A DNA stretch of 9,966 nucleotides, from assembly GCA_023391185.1 (NCBI GenBank), contig JAEWBI010000017.1:1-9966 (forward strand), in the 5' to 3' direction. This document shows positions 1-6,241 of this stretch, piece by piece; the first letter of the stretch is position 1, and every line of letters starts with the position of its first letter. Source of the DNA: Bacillota bacterium. Lineage in GTDB: Bacteria > Bacillota_I > Bacilli_A > RF39 > UBA660. The translations under genes were made by a program, and so were the position numbers. The notes below the pieces were generated by a model. The model saw nothing but the letters and a program-made list of their open reading frames with translations. It ran no database searches and was not told where the DNA came from.

Positions 1-4
1 TGTA

Positions 5-23
5 TATACAGTTAATATACAGT
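5..23 (+). promoter_or_regulatory. Direct repeats upstream of the envelope operon promoter
   Basis: The 8-mer TATACAGT occurs at 5-12 and again at 16-23, so the repeats are 11 bases apart, about one helical turn. They lie just upstream of the putative -35 box at 30-35. The first copy overlaps the perfect 10-base palindrome TGTATATACA at 1-10. Tandem half-sites with this phasing are typical of response-regulator binding sites, but no regulator is encoded here and short A+T-rich repeats can arise by chance. Confidence 0.35.
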
Positions 24-29
24 GGTTTG

Positions 30-58
30 TTGTTTTGTATGGCTTTTTATAGTATAAT
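30..58 (+). promoter_or_regulatory. Promoter of the hydrolase-murF-liaF-ddl operon
   Basis: A perfect TATAAT at 53-58 is preceded, with a 17-base spacer, by TTGTTT at 30-35 (TTG conserved). Transcription should start near 65, which gives a leader of only about a dozen bases before the GTG start at 77. This is the only good promoter seen ahead of the four tightly packed genes. Confidence 0.6.
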
Positions 59-76
59 CATGATAGGTGAGAAAAA

Positions 77-814
77 GTGAAATATAAGGTTAATAATGTA
101 GAAATTAATTATATAAATTATGGTGAAAAAAATAGTGACACTATTGTTTTACTCCATGGATGGGGACAAAATATTGAAATGATGAAACCCATTGGTGATC
201 CACTTTCTAAAAAGTTTAATATTGTTATTGTTGATCTTCCAGGTTATGGTAACTCTTCAGAACCAACATATCCTTGGATGTTAGATGATTATATGGAAGC
301 AATAAAAAGTTTATTAGATAGTCTTAAAATTGAAAATCCTATTTTAGTTGGACATTCATTTGGTGGTAAAATAAGTTTATTATATGCTAGTAAATACAAA
401 GTTAAAAAGCTTATTTTATTTGGTAGTCCTTTTAGAAAAGGAATTGAAAAGTTATCCTTAAAAACTAAGTTATTAAAAGCAGCTAAGAAAGTTCCAGTAT
501 TAAATAAACTAGAGAACTTTGCCAAAAAACATATTGGTTCAACCGATTATCGTAATGCTTCAGAAATGATGCGCAAGATATTAGTTAATACCGTTAATTT
601 AGATATAACTGATGATGTAAAAAAAATAAAGTGTCCTACTTTAATTGTATGGGGTACATATGATGAAGCAGTTCCACTTGAAGATGCATATGAACTAGAA
701 AAATTAATATCGGATTCAGGTGTAGTTATATATGATGGTTGTTCTCACTATGCTTATTTAGAAAGATTAGGACAAACTATTAATGTATTAAATAGTTTTT
801 TGGAAAGTAGGTAG
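77..814 (+). CDS. Alpha/beta-hydrolase fold protein, first gene of envelope operon
   Basis: A 245-residue cytoplasmic alpha/beta hydrolase with no signal peptide or membrane segment. The oxyanion-hole motif HGWG lies at 27-30 and the strand-turn motif DLPGYG at 53-58. The nucleophile elbow GHSFGG at 92-97 has Ser94 as nucleophile. Asp196 in WGTYDEAVP and His224 in GCSHYAYLE complete the triad, so the enzyme looks intact and of normal length. The start is GTG at 77, supported by AGGTGA at 65-70 with a 6-base spacer. The stop at 812-814 is three bases from the next start, so it is probably translationally coupled to the Mur ligase gene. The substrate cannot be read from the sequence; the superfamily includes esterases, lipases, peptidases and C-C hydrolases. 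The context suggests work on a cell-wall or lipid intermediate, which is inference. Confidence 0.88.
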   Translation: MKYKVNNVEINYINYGEKNSDTIVLLHGWGQNIEMMKPIGDPLSKKFNIVIVDLPGYGNSSEPTYPWMLDDYMEAIKSLLDSLKIENPILVGHSFGGKISLLYASKYKVKKLILFGSPFRKGIEKLSLKTKLLKAAKKVPVLNKLENFAKKHIGSTDYRNASEMMRKILVNTVNLDITDDVKKIKCPTLIVWGTYDEAVPLEDAYELEKLISDSGVVIYDGCSHYAYLERLGQTINVLNSFLESR

Positions 815-817
815 TTT

Positions 818-2410
818 ATGGAATTTTTATTTATAATATCAATTATGTGTAGTTTTATGTACTACATAATTAAAAGTAATAAAGCTCTTCATATGCTCCA
901 ACAAAATTGGTATAACGAAGGAAATCGTTATATTTCATGGATGTTAAATAATCTATATAAAGTATTTATAGAAGTAGATATGTTTTTTATTGTCTTTGTT
1001 ATAGGTTTATTTTTACCAAGTAAAACTTTGATGATGTTGTTTGTGGTTTTCTATACAGTATGTTCTTTAATTATTTTAGATAGAAAGAAAAAAGAACAAG
1101 TAAAAAAACCATTAGTCTTTACTAAAAGGGTAAAAAGATTAGTTATAACAGAGATATTACTATATATTATTCCTGTTATTGTAATGACTATAATAATAGA
1201 TGAAACTAATTTATGGATAATGTATTTAATATTAGGTTTAATTACATATTTAAACTATTTAGTATTATTAATTGCTAATTATATAAATAAACCAGTTGAA
1301 AAACAAATTTATAATTATTACATGCATAAAGCCAAACGAAAACTTGCTAGTATGAATAATTTAGATGTTATAGGAATCACAGGTAGTTATGGTAAAACAA
1401 GTAGTAAAAATATATTAAATGATATTTTAAGTATTAAATTTTATACTTGTCCATCACCAAAAAATTTTAATACACCAAATGGTTTAATGATTACTATTAA
1501 TAATCATTTAGATAAATTTGCTAATGTATTTATTGCTGAAATGGGTGCATTTAAACAAGGAGAAATAAAAGAACTATGTGACTTTGTTCATCCGAAATAT
1601 GGCATACTTACTAAAATAGGAACTGCTCATATGGATAGTTTTGGTTCGCAGGAAAATATTTTAAATGGAAAATTTGAACTTATTGAAAGTTTACCAAAAG
1701 ATGGCTGTGGTGTTCTTAATGGTGATGATGAATTACAAATAAATTATAAACTTAAAAATAAGTGTAACATCTTATGGATAGGTATAGATAATAAAGATGT
1801 TGATGTTAGAGCTGAAAATATACAAATGACATACAAGGGAATGTCATTTGATGTTATATTTAAAGGTGATAAAAATAAATATAAATTCGAAACTAAGTTA
1901 CTAGGTAAACCTAATATTTATAATATTCTAGCTGGTATTGCTTTAGGTAAATACCTAGGTATAAGTACTGAGCAATTACAACTTGGTGTAAAAAAGGTTA
2001 AATCAATTGAACATAGATTAGAACTTAAAAAATATTTAGATATTAATATAATAGATGATGCTTATAATTCAAATCCAGTTGGTTCTAAAATGGCGGTTGA
2101 TGTTTTAAATCTTATGCCAGGAAAGAAGATAATTGTAACGCCAGGAATGATAGAACTTGGTGAAAAAGAGTATGAATTGAACATGAAGTTTGGTCAGCAT
2201 ATTGCTGAAGTTTGCGATGAAGTTATATTAGTAGGTAAAGAGCAAACAAAACCAATATATGATGGTTTAATGAGTAAAAATTATAAAGAAGAAAAGATCC
2301 ATATTATTAATGATGTTAAAGTGGCTTTTAAGTTAATGCAAGAATTAAAAGGAAAAGAAACTTATGTTCTTTTAGAAAATGACTTGCCAGATATATTTAA
2401 TGAAAAGTAG
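818..2410 (+). CDS. MurF-type Mur ligase with N-terminal membrane domain
   Basis: 530 residues. Residues 1-160 are hydrophobic, with about five likely membrane helices (roughly 2-18, 54-66, 70-87, 110-127, 132-153). A Mur ligase core follows: P-loop GITGSYGKTSSKN at 186-198, AEMGA at 240-244, GTAHMDSFGS at 268-277, NGDD at 301-304, GKPNIYNILAG at 363-373. The C-terminal domain carries EHRLE at 398-402, DDAYNSNP at 413-420 and GMIELG at 443-448; the last two are typical of MurF, which adds D-Ala-D-Ala to UDP-MurNAc-tripeptide using ATP. In soluble MurF (about 450 aa) a domain of about 100 residues that binds the UDP sugar precedes the P-loop; here membrane helices take its place. Function as D-Ala-D-Ala ligase is likely from motifs and from ddl in the same operon. 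A lipid-linked substrate, as for MurT, is an alternative. The ATG at 818 has only a weak site (AGGTAG, 809-814) and probably relies on coupling. Confidence 0.85.
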   Translation: MEFLFIISIMCSFMYYIIKSNKALHMLQQNWYNEGNRYISWMLNNLYKVFIEVDMFFIVFVIGLFLPSKTLMMLFVVFYTVCSLIILDRKKKEQVKKPLVFTKRVKRLVITEILLYIIPVIVMTIIIDETNLWIMYLILGLITYLNYLVLLIANYINKPVEKQIYNYYMHKAKRKLASMNNLDVIGITGSYGKTSSKNILNDILSIKFYTCPSPKNFNTPNGLMITINNHLDKFANVFIAEMGAFKQGEIKELCDFVHPKYGILTKIGTAHMDSFGSQENILNGKFELIESLPKDGCGVLNGDDELQINYKLKNKCNILWIGIDNKDVDVRAENIQMTYKGMSFDVIFKGDKNKYKFETKLLGKPNIYNILAGIALGKYLGISTEQLQLGVKKVKSIEHRLELKKYLDINIIDDAYNSNPVGSKMAVDVLNLMPGKKIIVTPGMIELGEKEYELNMKFGQHIAEVCDEVILVGKEQTKPIYDGLMSKNYKEEKIHIINDVKVAFKLMQELKGKETYVLLENDLPDIFNEK

Positions 2411-2421
2411 GAGGAAATTAG

Positions 2422-3090
2422 ATGTTTATAGGAATATTAATTATATTTATAGGAATAATAGCTTTAGTAAATGAAATGAATTTGGGGTTTCAAATTGAGT
2501 ATGACTTAATTTGGCCACTTATGTTAATTATTTTTTCAGTATACATGATGATTAAAAATAAAAGATTCAGTTTTTGGTACAGTGTTTTTGGTTTTATAGG
2601 AATTTGGTATTCATTATATTATTTTGATATAGTGACAGCTAATTTAGAAAATTATTTTTGGCCAATTATATTAATAATCTTAGGATGTGCCATAATAAGT
2701 AATAAGGCATCATGGAATAAAAAAGTTTATGATCTTAGCAAGACTTGCGCAGTAGAAGGAAAAGATGGCAGATTAAATTTTAATGGTATCTTTGGCGGTG
2801 TAACTGAAAGAATTAGAAATAATGATTTTAAAGGATGTATTGTTAATGCTATCTTTGGTGGTGCAGAACTTGACTTAAGAGATGTTAAAATTAAAGATAA
2901 TGTAGTAATTGATGCTAATAGCATTTTTGGTGGTATTGACTTAATAATGCCAGAAGATTACAATGTAGTTGTTAATTCATTTGCGGTATTTGGCGGTAAT
3001 GACAACAAAATAAACAGACAATTTGACGAAAAGAAGAAAACAATATATATAAATTGCGTTTCAATTTTTGGTGGCGCAGATATAAAATAA
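2422..3090 (+). CDS. LiaF-like membrane protein with FGG-repeat C-terminal domain
   Basis: 222 residues. The N-terminal half has four hydrophobic segments (about 1-16, 29-43, 50-67, 79-93) with a WP after a turn at 31-32 and again at 80-81, as in duplicated two-helix units. The C-terminal half (about 115-222) has five evenly spaced FGG turns: IFGG at 123, 144, 168 and 215, and VFGG at 189. This indicates a small beta-helix or beta-roll, as in the LiaF C-terminal family (DUF2154). LiaF in Bacillus is a membrane inhibitor of the LiaRS envelope-stress sensor. No liaR or liaS is present here, so only fold-level similarity is claimed. The ATG at 2422 has AGGAGG at 2409-2414, which overlaps the stop codon of the Mur ligase gene. 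Operon position between murF-like and ddl genes supports an envelope role. Confidence 0.78.
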   Translation: MFIGILIIFIGIIALVNEMNLGFQIEYDLIWPLMLIIFSVYMMIKNKRFSFWYSVFGFIGIWYSLYYFDIVTANLENYFWPIILIILGCAIISNKASWNKKVYDLSKTCAVEGKDGRLNFNGIFGGVTERIRNNDFKGCIVNAIFGGAELDLRDVKIKDNVVIDANSIFGGIDLIMPEDYNVVVNSFAVFGGNDNKINRQFDEKKKTIYINCVSIFGGADIK

Positions 3091-3101
3091 GGAGTGGTAG
3101 A

Positions 3102-4301
3102 ATGAAAACAAAATTAGGTGTAATATTCGGTGGCGTTAGTGTTGAACACGAAATAAGTATTATTTCCGCAGTTCAAGCAATGAATGCTATTAATGAAGAA
3201 AAATATGAAATAATTCCAATATACATAACTAAAGATAGAATTTGGTATACAGGAAAAATGCTTATGGATATAGATATTTATAAGGACTTTAATGATCTAA
3301 AAAGATTCGCAACTAAAGTTACTATGTATAAGAAGGATAATGGTTTCTATTTACAATCAATGGGATTCTTTAAAAGAACAGTTGCTGAACTTGATGTAGT
3401 ATTTCCAATTGTTCATGGAGCAAATGTTGAAGATGGTACACTTGCCGGTTATTTAGATACAGTAGGTATTCCTTATGTTGGAAGTAGAGTACTTGGCTCT
3501 GCACTAGGTCAAGACAAAGTAGTTATGAAACAAGTATTTGAATCATGTAATTTACCAATTGTACCATATACTTGGTTTTATGATAATGAATATTTAAGTG
3601 AAACAGAAGAAATAACTAAAAAGATAAAGAATTTAGGTTTACCAGTAATTGTTAAGCCTGCTACACTTGGTAGTAGTGTTGGTATTACTGTAGTAAAAGA
3701 TATTAAAAATCTAGATGATGCTATAATGGATGCTATTACTTATGATAATAAAATAGTAGTAGAAAAAATGGTAGAGAATTTAGTAGAGGTAAACTGTAGT
3801 GTTCTAGGAGATTATGAATACCAACAAACTTCAGTTCTTGAAGAAGTAATGAGTGCTGATGAATTTTTAACTTATAAAGATAAATATCTTGGTAATGGTA
3901 AAAAAACAGGTGCTAGTAAAGGTATGGCATCTACTTCTAGAATCGTTCCTGCAAGACTTACAAAAGAAATGACAGACGAAGTACAAAAGATATCTAAAGA
4001 AGCTTTTAAAGTACTTAACCTAGGTGGAATTTGTAGAATAGATTTTTTAATTGATAAAAAAGAGAATAAAGTTTATATTAATGAACCTAATACTATTCCA
4101 GGGTCTCTTGCTTTCTATTTATGGGAGCCTTCAGGAAAAAAATATTCAGAACTTCTTGATGAAGCAATAACTATAGCTATTAAGGATTATAAAAATAGAA
4201 GTAAAAAAACATATTCATTTGATACTAATGTACTTGCTAATTTTGGTGGAGTAAAAGGTTCAAAAGGAATGAAAGGTATTAAAGGAGGAAAACTTAAATA
4301 A
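3102..4301 (+). CDS. ddl: D-alanine--D-alanine ligase (ATP-grasp), atypical acceptor pocket
   Basis: 399 residues, somewhat longer than typical Ddl (about 310-370). It joins two D-Ala using ATP in the cytoplasm. Visible motifs: FGGVSVEHEIS at 9-19, VHGANVEDGTLAGYLD at 104-119, YVGSRVLGSALGQDK at 125-139, VIVKPATLGSSVG at 182-194, Y-x-x-K-Y at 258-262 (omega loop; Tyr262 matches E. coli DdlB Tyr216), RIDFLID at 312-318, and the metal site E-P-N-T at 328-331 followed by IPGS. Counting from E-x-N, Tyr339 sits where DdlB has Ser281, so the second-substrate pocket is unusual. A Lys/Gly-rich tail (382-399) extends past the family core. The ATG at 3102 is chosen because AAGGAG at 3089-3094 lies 7 bases upstream; an in-frame extension to 3054 would overlap the previous gene without a ribosome site. 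The stop codon is inside the operon terminator. D-Ala-D-Ala specificity is likely but not proven. Confidence 0.9.
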   Translation: MKTKLGVIFGGVSVEHEISIISAVQAMNAINEEKYEIIPIYITKDRIWYTGKMLMDIDIYKDFNDLKRFATKVTMYKKDNGFYLQSMGFFKRTVAELDVVFPIVHGANVEDGTLAGYLDTVGIPYVGSRVLGSALGQDKVVMKQVFESCNLPIVPYTWFYDNEYLSETEEITKKIKNLGLPVIVKPATLGSSVGITVVKDIKNLDDAIMDAITYDNKIVVEKMVENLVEVNCSVLGDYEYQQTSVLEEVMSADEFLTYKDKYLGNGKKTGASKGMASTSRIVPARLTKEMTDEVQKISKEAFKVLNLGGICRIDFLIDKKENKVYINEPNTIPGSLAFYLWEPSGKKYSELLDEAITIAIKDYKNRSKKTYSFDTNVLANFGGVKGSKGMKGIKGGKLK

Positions 4302-4317
4302 TAAGTTTTCTTTTTTT
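4284..4317 (+). terminator. Rho-independent terminator overlapping the ddl stop codon
   Basis: A perfect 8-base-pair stem GAAAACTT (4288-4295) / AAGTTTTC (4303-4310) with loop AAATAAT is followed by seven T (4311-4317). A-rich bases upstream can extend pairing into the T run. The stop codon TAA (4299-4301) lies in the loop, so the last Ddl codons are part of the hairpin. It ends the four-gene operon. Confidence 0.85.
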
Positions 4318-4346
4318 GTGACAAATTATTTAAGTATTTTCTGATT

Positions 4347-4374
4347 TTGAAATATATTATAACTATGGTATAAT
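4347..4374 (+). promoter_or_regulatory. Promoter of the 169-aa unknown gene
   Basis: TTGAAA (4347-4352), a 16-base spacer, then TATAAT (4369-4374) with an extended -10 TGG just upstream. This is one of the best promoter matches in the window. Transcription should begin near 4381, and AGGAG (4387-4391) leads to the ATG at 4401. Confidence 0.75.
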
Positions 4375-4400
4375 CCAGTTATCAAAAGGAGTGAAATTAT

Positions 4401-4910
4401 ATGATAAATTTGAATATTAATGATGTTGCTAAAATAGAATTATTTGAATTAGGAAAAAAAATAGTAAAAGGGTATTTTCCATCTTTAAAAATATATAATG
4501 AAAATTGTGTTGATATGAAAATTGCTGAGGTAATGGAAGTATTTGGATCTTATATTTCATATTCAAACAATGAGAAACACACACCATTTAATTTTTATTT
4601 TGACATACCTAGTATTGAAGCAAAATTTAATATAAATCATAAAGCTCAAGTTAATTTAACTGAAAAAGGATTACTTATTTTAAATAAATATAATCAAGAA
4701 ATAGCTGAATTATGTAAAGAGAGAAATCTTAAACCATTTAGTGTTGAAGTAGATGATAATGGTTATATAGAAATGCAAATGGGTGAAATAATGAAAATAT
4801 TTGGTTCATCTATTATTTCATCTTCAAGCAATAAAGAACTTCAACCATTTGATTTTAACTTTAAAATTGATGAGAAAGATCTTGAACCAATGACTAGAAA
4901 AAAAAGATAA
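4401..4910 (+). CDS. Unknown protein with internal duplication
   Basis: 169 residues, no signal peptide, no membrane helix, no cysteine-rich or catalytic motif that I recognise. It has a clear internal repeat. Residues 37-67 (VDMKIAEVMEVFGS ... PFNFYF) align with 123-154 (IEMQMGEIMKIFGS ... PFDFNF) with a single-residue gap; the conserved core is M-x-x-x-E-(V/I)-M-x-(V/I)-F-G-S, then a serine/asparagine-rich linker, then P-F-(N/D)-F. It reads as two copies of a small alpha/beta unit separated by a charged helix (about 86-110), with a basic C-terminus (TRKKR). The gene has its own promoter and terminator, and lies between two copies of the ddl tail, so it may have been inserted or duplicated into this place. 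Function unknown; start supported by AGGAG 9 bases upstream. Confidence 0.8.
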   Translation: MINLNINDVAKIELFELGKKIVKGYFPSLKIYNENCVDMKIAEVMEVFGSYISYSNNEKHTPFNFYFDIPSIEAKFNINHKAQVNLTEKGLLILNKYNQEIAELCKERNLKPFSVEVDDNGYIEMQMGEIMKIFGSSIISSSSNKELQPFDFNFKIDEKDLEPMTRKKR

Positions 4911-4940
4911 TTAATTTAAAATAGAGATACTAGACCTTTA

Positions 4941-5035
4941 GATACTAATTTACTCGCTAATTTAGGCAAAATAAAAAGTTCAAAAGGATAAAAAGTTTTA
5001 AAAGAGGAAAACTTAAATAATAGGTTTTCTTTTTT
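4941..5035 (+). pseudogene. Decayed second copy of the ddl 3' end plus terminator
   Basis: This stretch matches 4221-4317 at an offset of 720 bases: 32 of 40 bases identical over 4941-4980 against 4221-4260, then about 43 of 50 with a one-base deletion. Read in the ddl frame it gives DTNLLANLGKIKSSKG and then a stop, against DTNVLANFGGVKGSKG in the intact gene. The 1-base deletion and stop show it no longer codes. Similarity upstream of 4941 fades quickly. Its hairpin is kept (see the terminator entry), so selection may be for termination only. Confidence 0.8.
5007..5035 (+). terminator. Terminator after the 169-aa gene, derived from the ddl terminator
   Basis: Stem GAAAACTT (5007-5014) / AGGTTTTC (5022-5029) with one G-T pair, the same AAATAAT loop as the ddl terminator, and six T (5030-5035). 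It would end transcripts from the promoter at 4347-4374. Confidence 0.78.
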
Positions 5036-5051
5036 GTTGCAATTCTCTCTA

Positions 5052-5080
5052 TTTACTTCTATTACTATGTATGATATATT
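5052..5080 (+). promoter_or_regulatory. Promoter of pilin gene 1
   Basis: TTTACT (5052-5057), a 17-base spacer, TATATT (5075-5080) with extended -10 TGA. The same boxes with the same spacing occur before pilin gene 2, and this conservation is the main support. AGGAGG at 5099-5104 follows. Confidence 0.7.
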
Positions 5081-5111
5081 AGCGTTAAATGCAGTAATAG
5101 GAGGAAGCAGT

Positions 5112-6050
5112 ATGTTTTGCAGACAAGAAAAGAAAGGATTTACACTAATAGAACTTTTAGCGGTTATTTTAATACTTGGCATAATAGCTTTAATAGCGAT
5201 ACCAACTGTTAATAAGATAATAAGTGAAGCTAAAATTAGCTCAATTGAAACTACTATTGATGGTTATATAAAAGCTATAGAGAATAAGATATCAATTAGT
5301 CAACTATTAGGTGAAACTACTTTTCAAAATAGAATTTATACAGTTAACGAATTGGATTTAGATATTAAAGGAAAAATCCCATCAAGTGGCTGGGTTATGA
5401 TTAAAAATGATGAAATTATAAATTACTCATTCTTAATTAATAAGTATATTGCTAGTTATGGAAATAAAGTGAAAATAGGTAGTGAACTACTAGAAATACC
5501 ATATAAGTCGTTTGTGATAGGTGAAGAAGTAACTTTTGATGCAGGTGACGGAGTAATAAGGACATGGAATGTAATAAAAGAAAGTAGTGCAGCAGAAACT
5601 GAACTAGTTGTATTACTTAATTCAAACTATGTTGAATACTGTGATTGGTCAACTAGTTCAGTTAATCCAAATACAACTAATGCAGACAAAGCAAAATCAT
5701 TATTGCCATCCACTTCAGTTTGGTCTAATGTAAGTAACATTAGGTTGATTTCAGCTCAGGAAGTTGCCAACATAGCAGGATTAAGTAGTTGGACACCAAG
5801 TGGTAGTATTGTTAATATTAACTTAGCGAGTTATGGTTGGTTAGTAGCAAATACATATGGTCGTGGTGATAATAATAATATTGGATATTGGACAGATACT
5901 GCTTTTGTTGGAAATACAAACAATTCATGGTATATATCAAACACACCTAGTATTAGTCTTTCAAATGCCTATTATTCTGTAGCAAATGCAAAGTATATTG
6001 GTATTAGACCAGTAGTAACTGTTCCAAAAACAATAGTTATTACAAATTAA
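5112..6050 (+). CDS. Type IV pilin-like protein 1 with C-terminal lectin/FGE-like domain
   Basis: 312 residues. The class III prepilin leader MFCRQEKKG is followed by FTLIELLAVILILGIIALIA; cleavage is expected between Gly9 and Phe10, with Glu14 at position +5 of the mature protein. The hydrophobic helix (10-30) serves as membrane anchor and assembly spine. A helical neck (33-60) follows, then a beta-rich region. The C-terminal part has RLISAQEVANIAG (211-223), GYWTDTA (258-264) and GIRPVVTV (297-304), the same order of landmarks as in the two neighbouring pilins. It is shorter than they are, lacks their six cysteines, and shares little of their middle. The ATG at 5112 is chosen because AGGAGG (5099-5104) lies 7 bases before it and the leader then has normal length. 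Expected at the cell surface. No pilus motor, platform or prepilin peptidase gene is in the window. Confidence 0.87.
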   Translation: MFCRQEKKGFTLIELLAVILILGIIALIAIPTVNKIISEAKISSIETTIDGYIKAIENKISISQLLGETTFQNRIYTVNELDLDIKGKIPSSGWVMIKNDEIINYSFLINKYIASYGNKVKIGSELLEIPYKSFVIGEEVTFDAGDGVIRTWNVIKESSAAETELVVLLNSNYVEYCDWSTSSVNPNTTNADKAKSLLPSTSVWSNVSNIRLISAQEVANIAGLSSWTPSGSIVNINLASYGWLVANTYGRGDNNNIGYWTDTAFVGNTNNSWYISNTPSISLSNAYYSVANAKYIGIRPVVTVPKTIVITN

Positions 6051-6109
6051 TATTAGATTTTAAAAGAATATCTTAATTTAAAATATTCGATTATTATATT
6101 AGTAAAGAA

Positions 6110-6157
6110 ATAGAAATTTACCTACATTTATTTTGTAAGTAAATTCTATCTTTTTTT
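6110..6157 (+). terminator. Terminator between pilin genes 1 and 2
   Basis: Long hairpin with left arm 6110-6125 and right arm 6135-6149, 14 base pairs with one bulged A and one C/A mismatch, loop of nine bases. Seven T follow at 6151-6157. It separates pilin 1 transcription from the pilin 2 promoter. The rest of the gap (6051-6109) shows only a 6-base inverted repeat, GAATAT (6066-6071) / ATATTC (6083-6088). Confidence 0.82.
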
Positions 6158-6183
6158 GATTTAAGCTGTTTTATTTATCCCTA

Positions 6184-6212
6184 TTTACTTCTATAAATAT
6201 ATGTGTTATATT
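6184..6212 (+). promoter_or_regulatory. Promoter of pilin gene 2
   Basis: TTTACT (6184-6189), 17 bases, TATATT (6207-6212), extended -10 TGT. The boxes and spacing match the pilin 1 promoter exactly, and similarity runs on through TTAGCGTT and the AGGAGG at 6229-6234 into the leader peptide. Confidence 0.7.
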
Positions 6213-6241
6213 AGCGTTGAAATACAATAGGAGGAAGTAGT

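Noticed and set aside
3054..3101. N-terminal extension of Ddl
   Set aside because: The added residues overlap the LiaF-like gene, do not match any Ddl motif, and the AAGGAG before 3102 gives a normal start.
5034..5111. N-terminal extension of pilin 1
   Set aside because: It would run through the promoter and put the prepilin cleavage site too deep; AGGAGG before 5112 and the parallel start in pilin 2 decide against it.
4916..5182. Minus-strand open frame across the decayed ddl tail and pilin 1 leader
   Set aside because: It is the antisense of the pilin leader and terminator, has no ribosome site, and its counterpart at 7698-7880 is the same mirror image of pilin 3.
5862..5870. RGD tripeptide (residues 251-253) in pilin 1 as an integrin-binding motif
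   Set aside because: A three-residue match is expected by chance, and it is not present in the paralogues.
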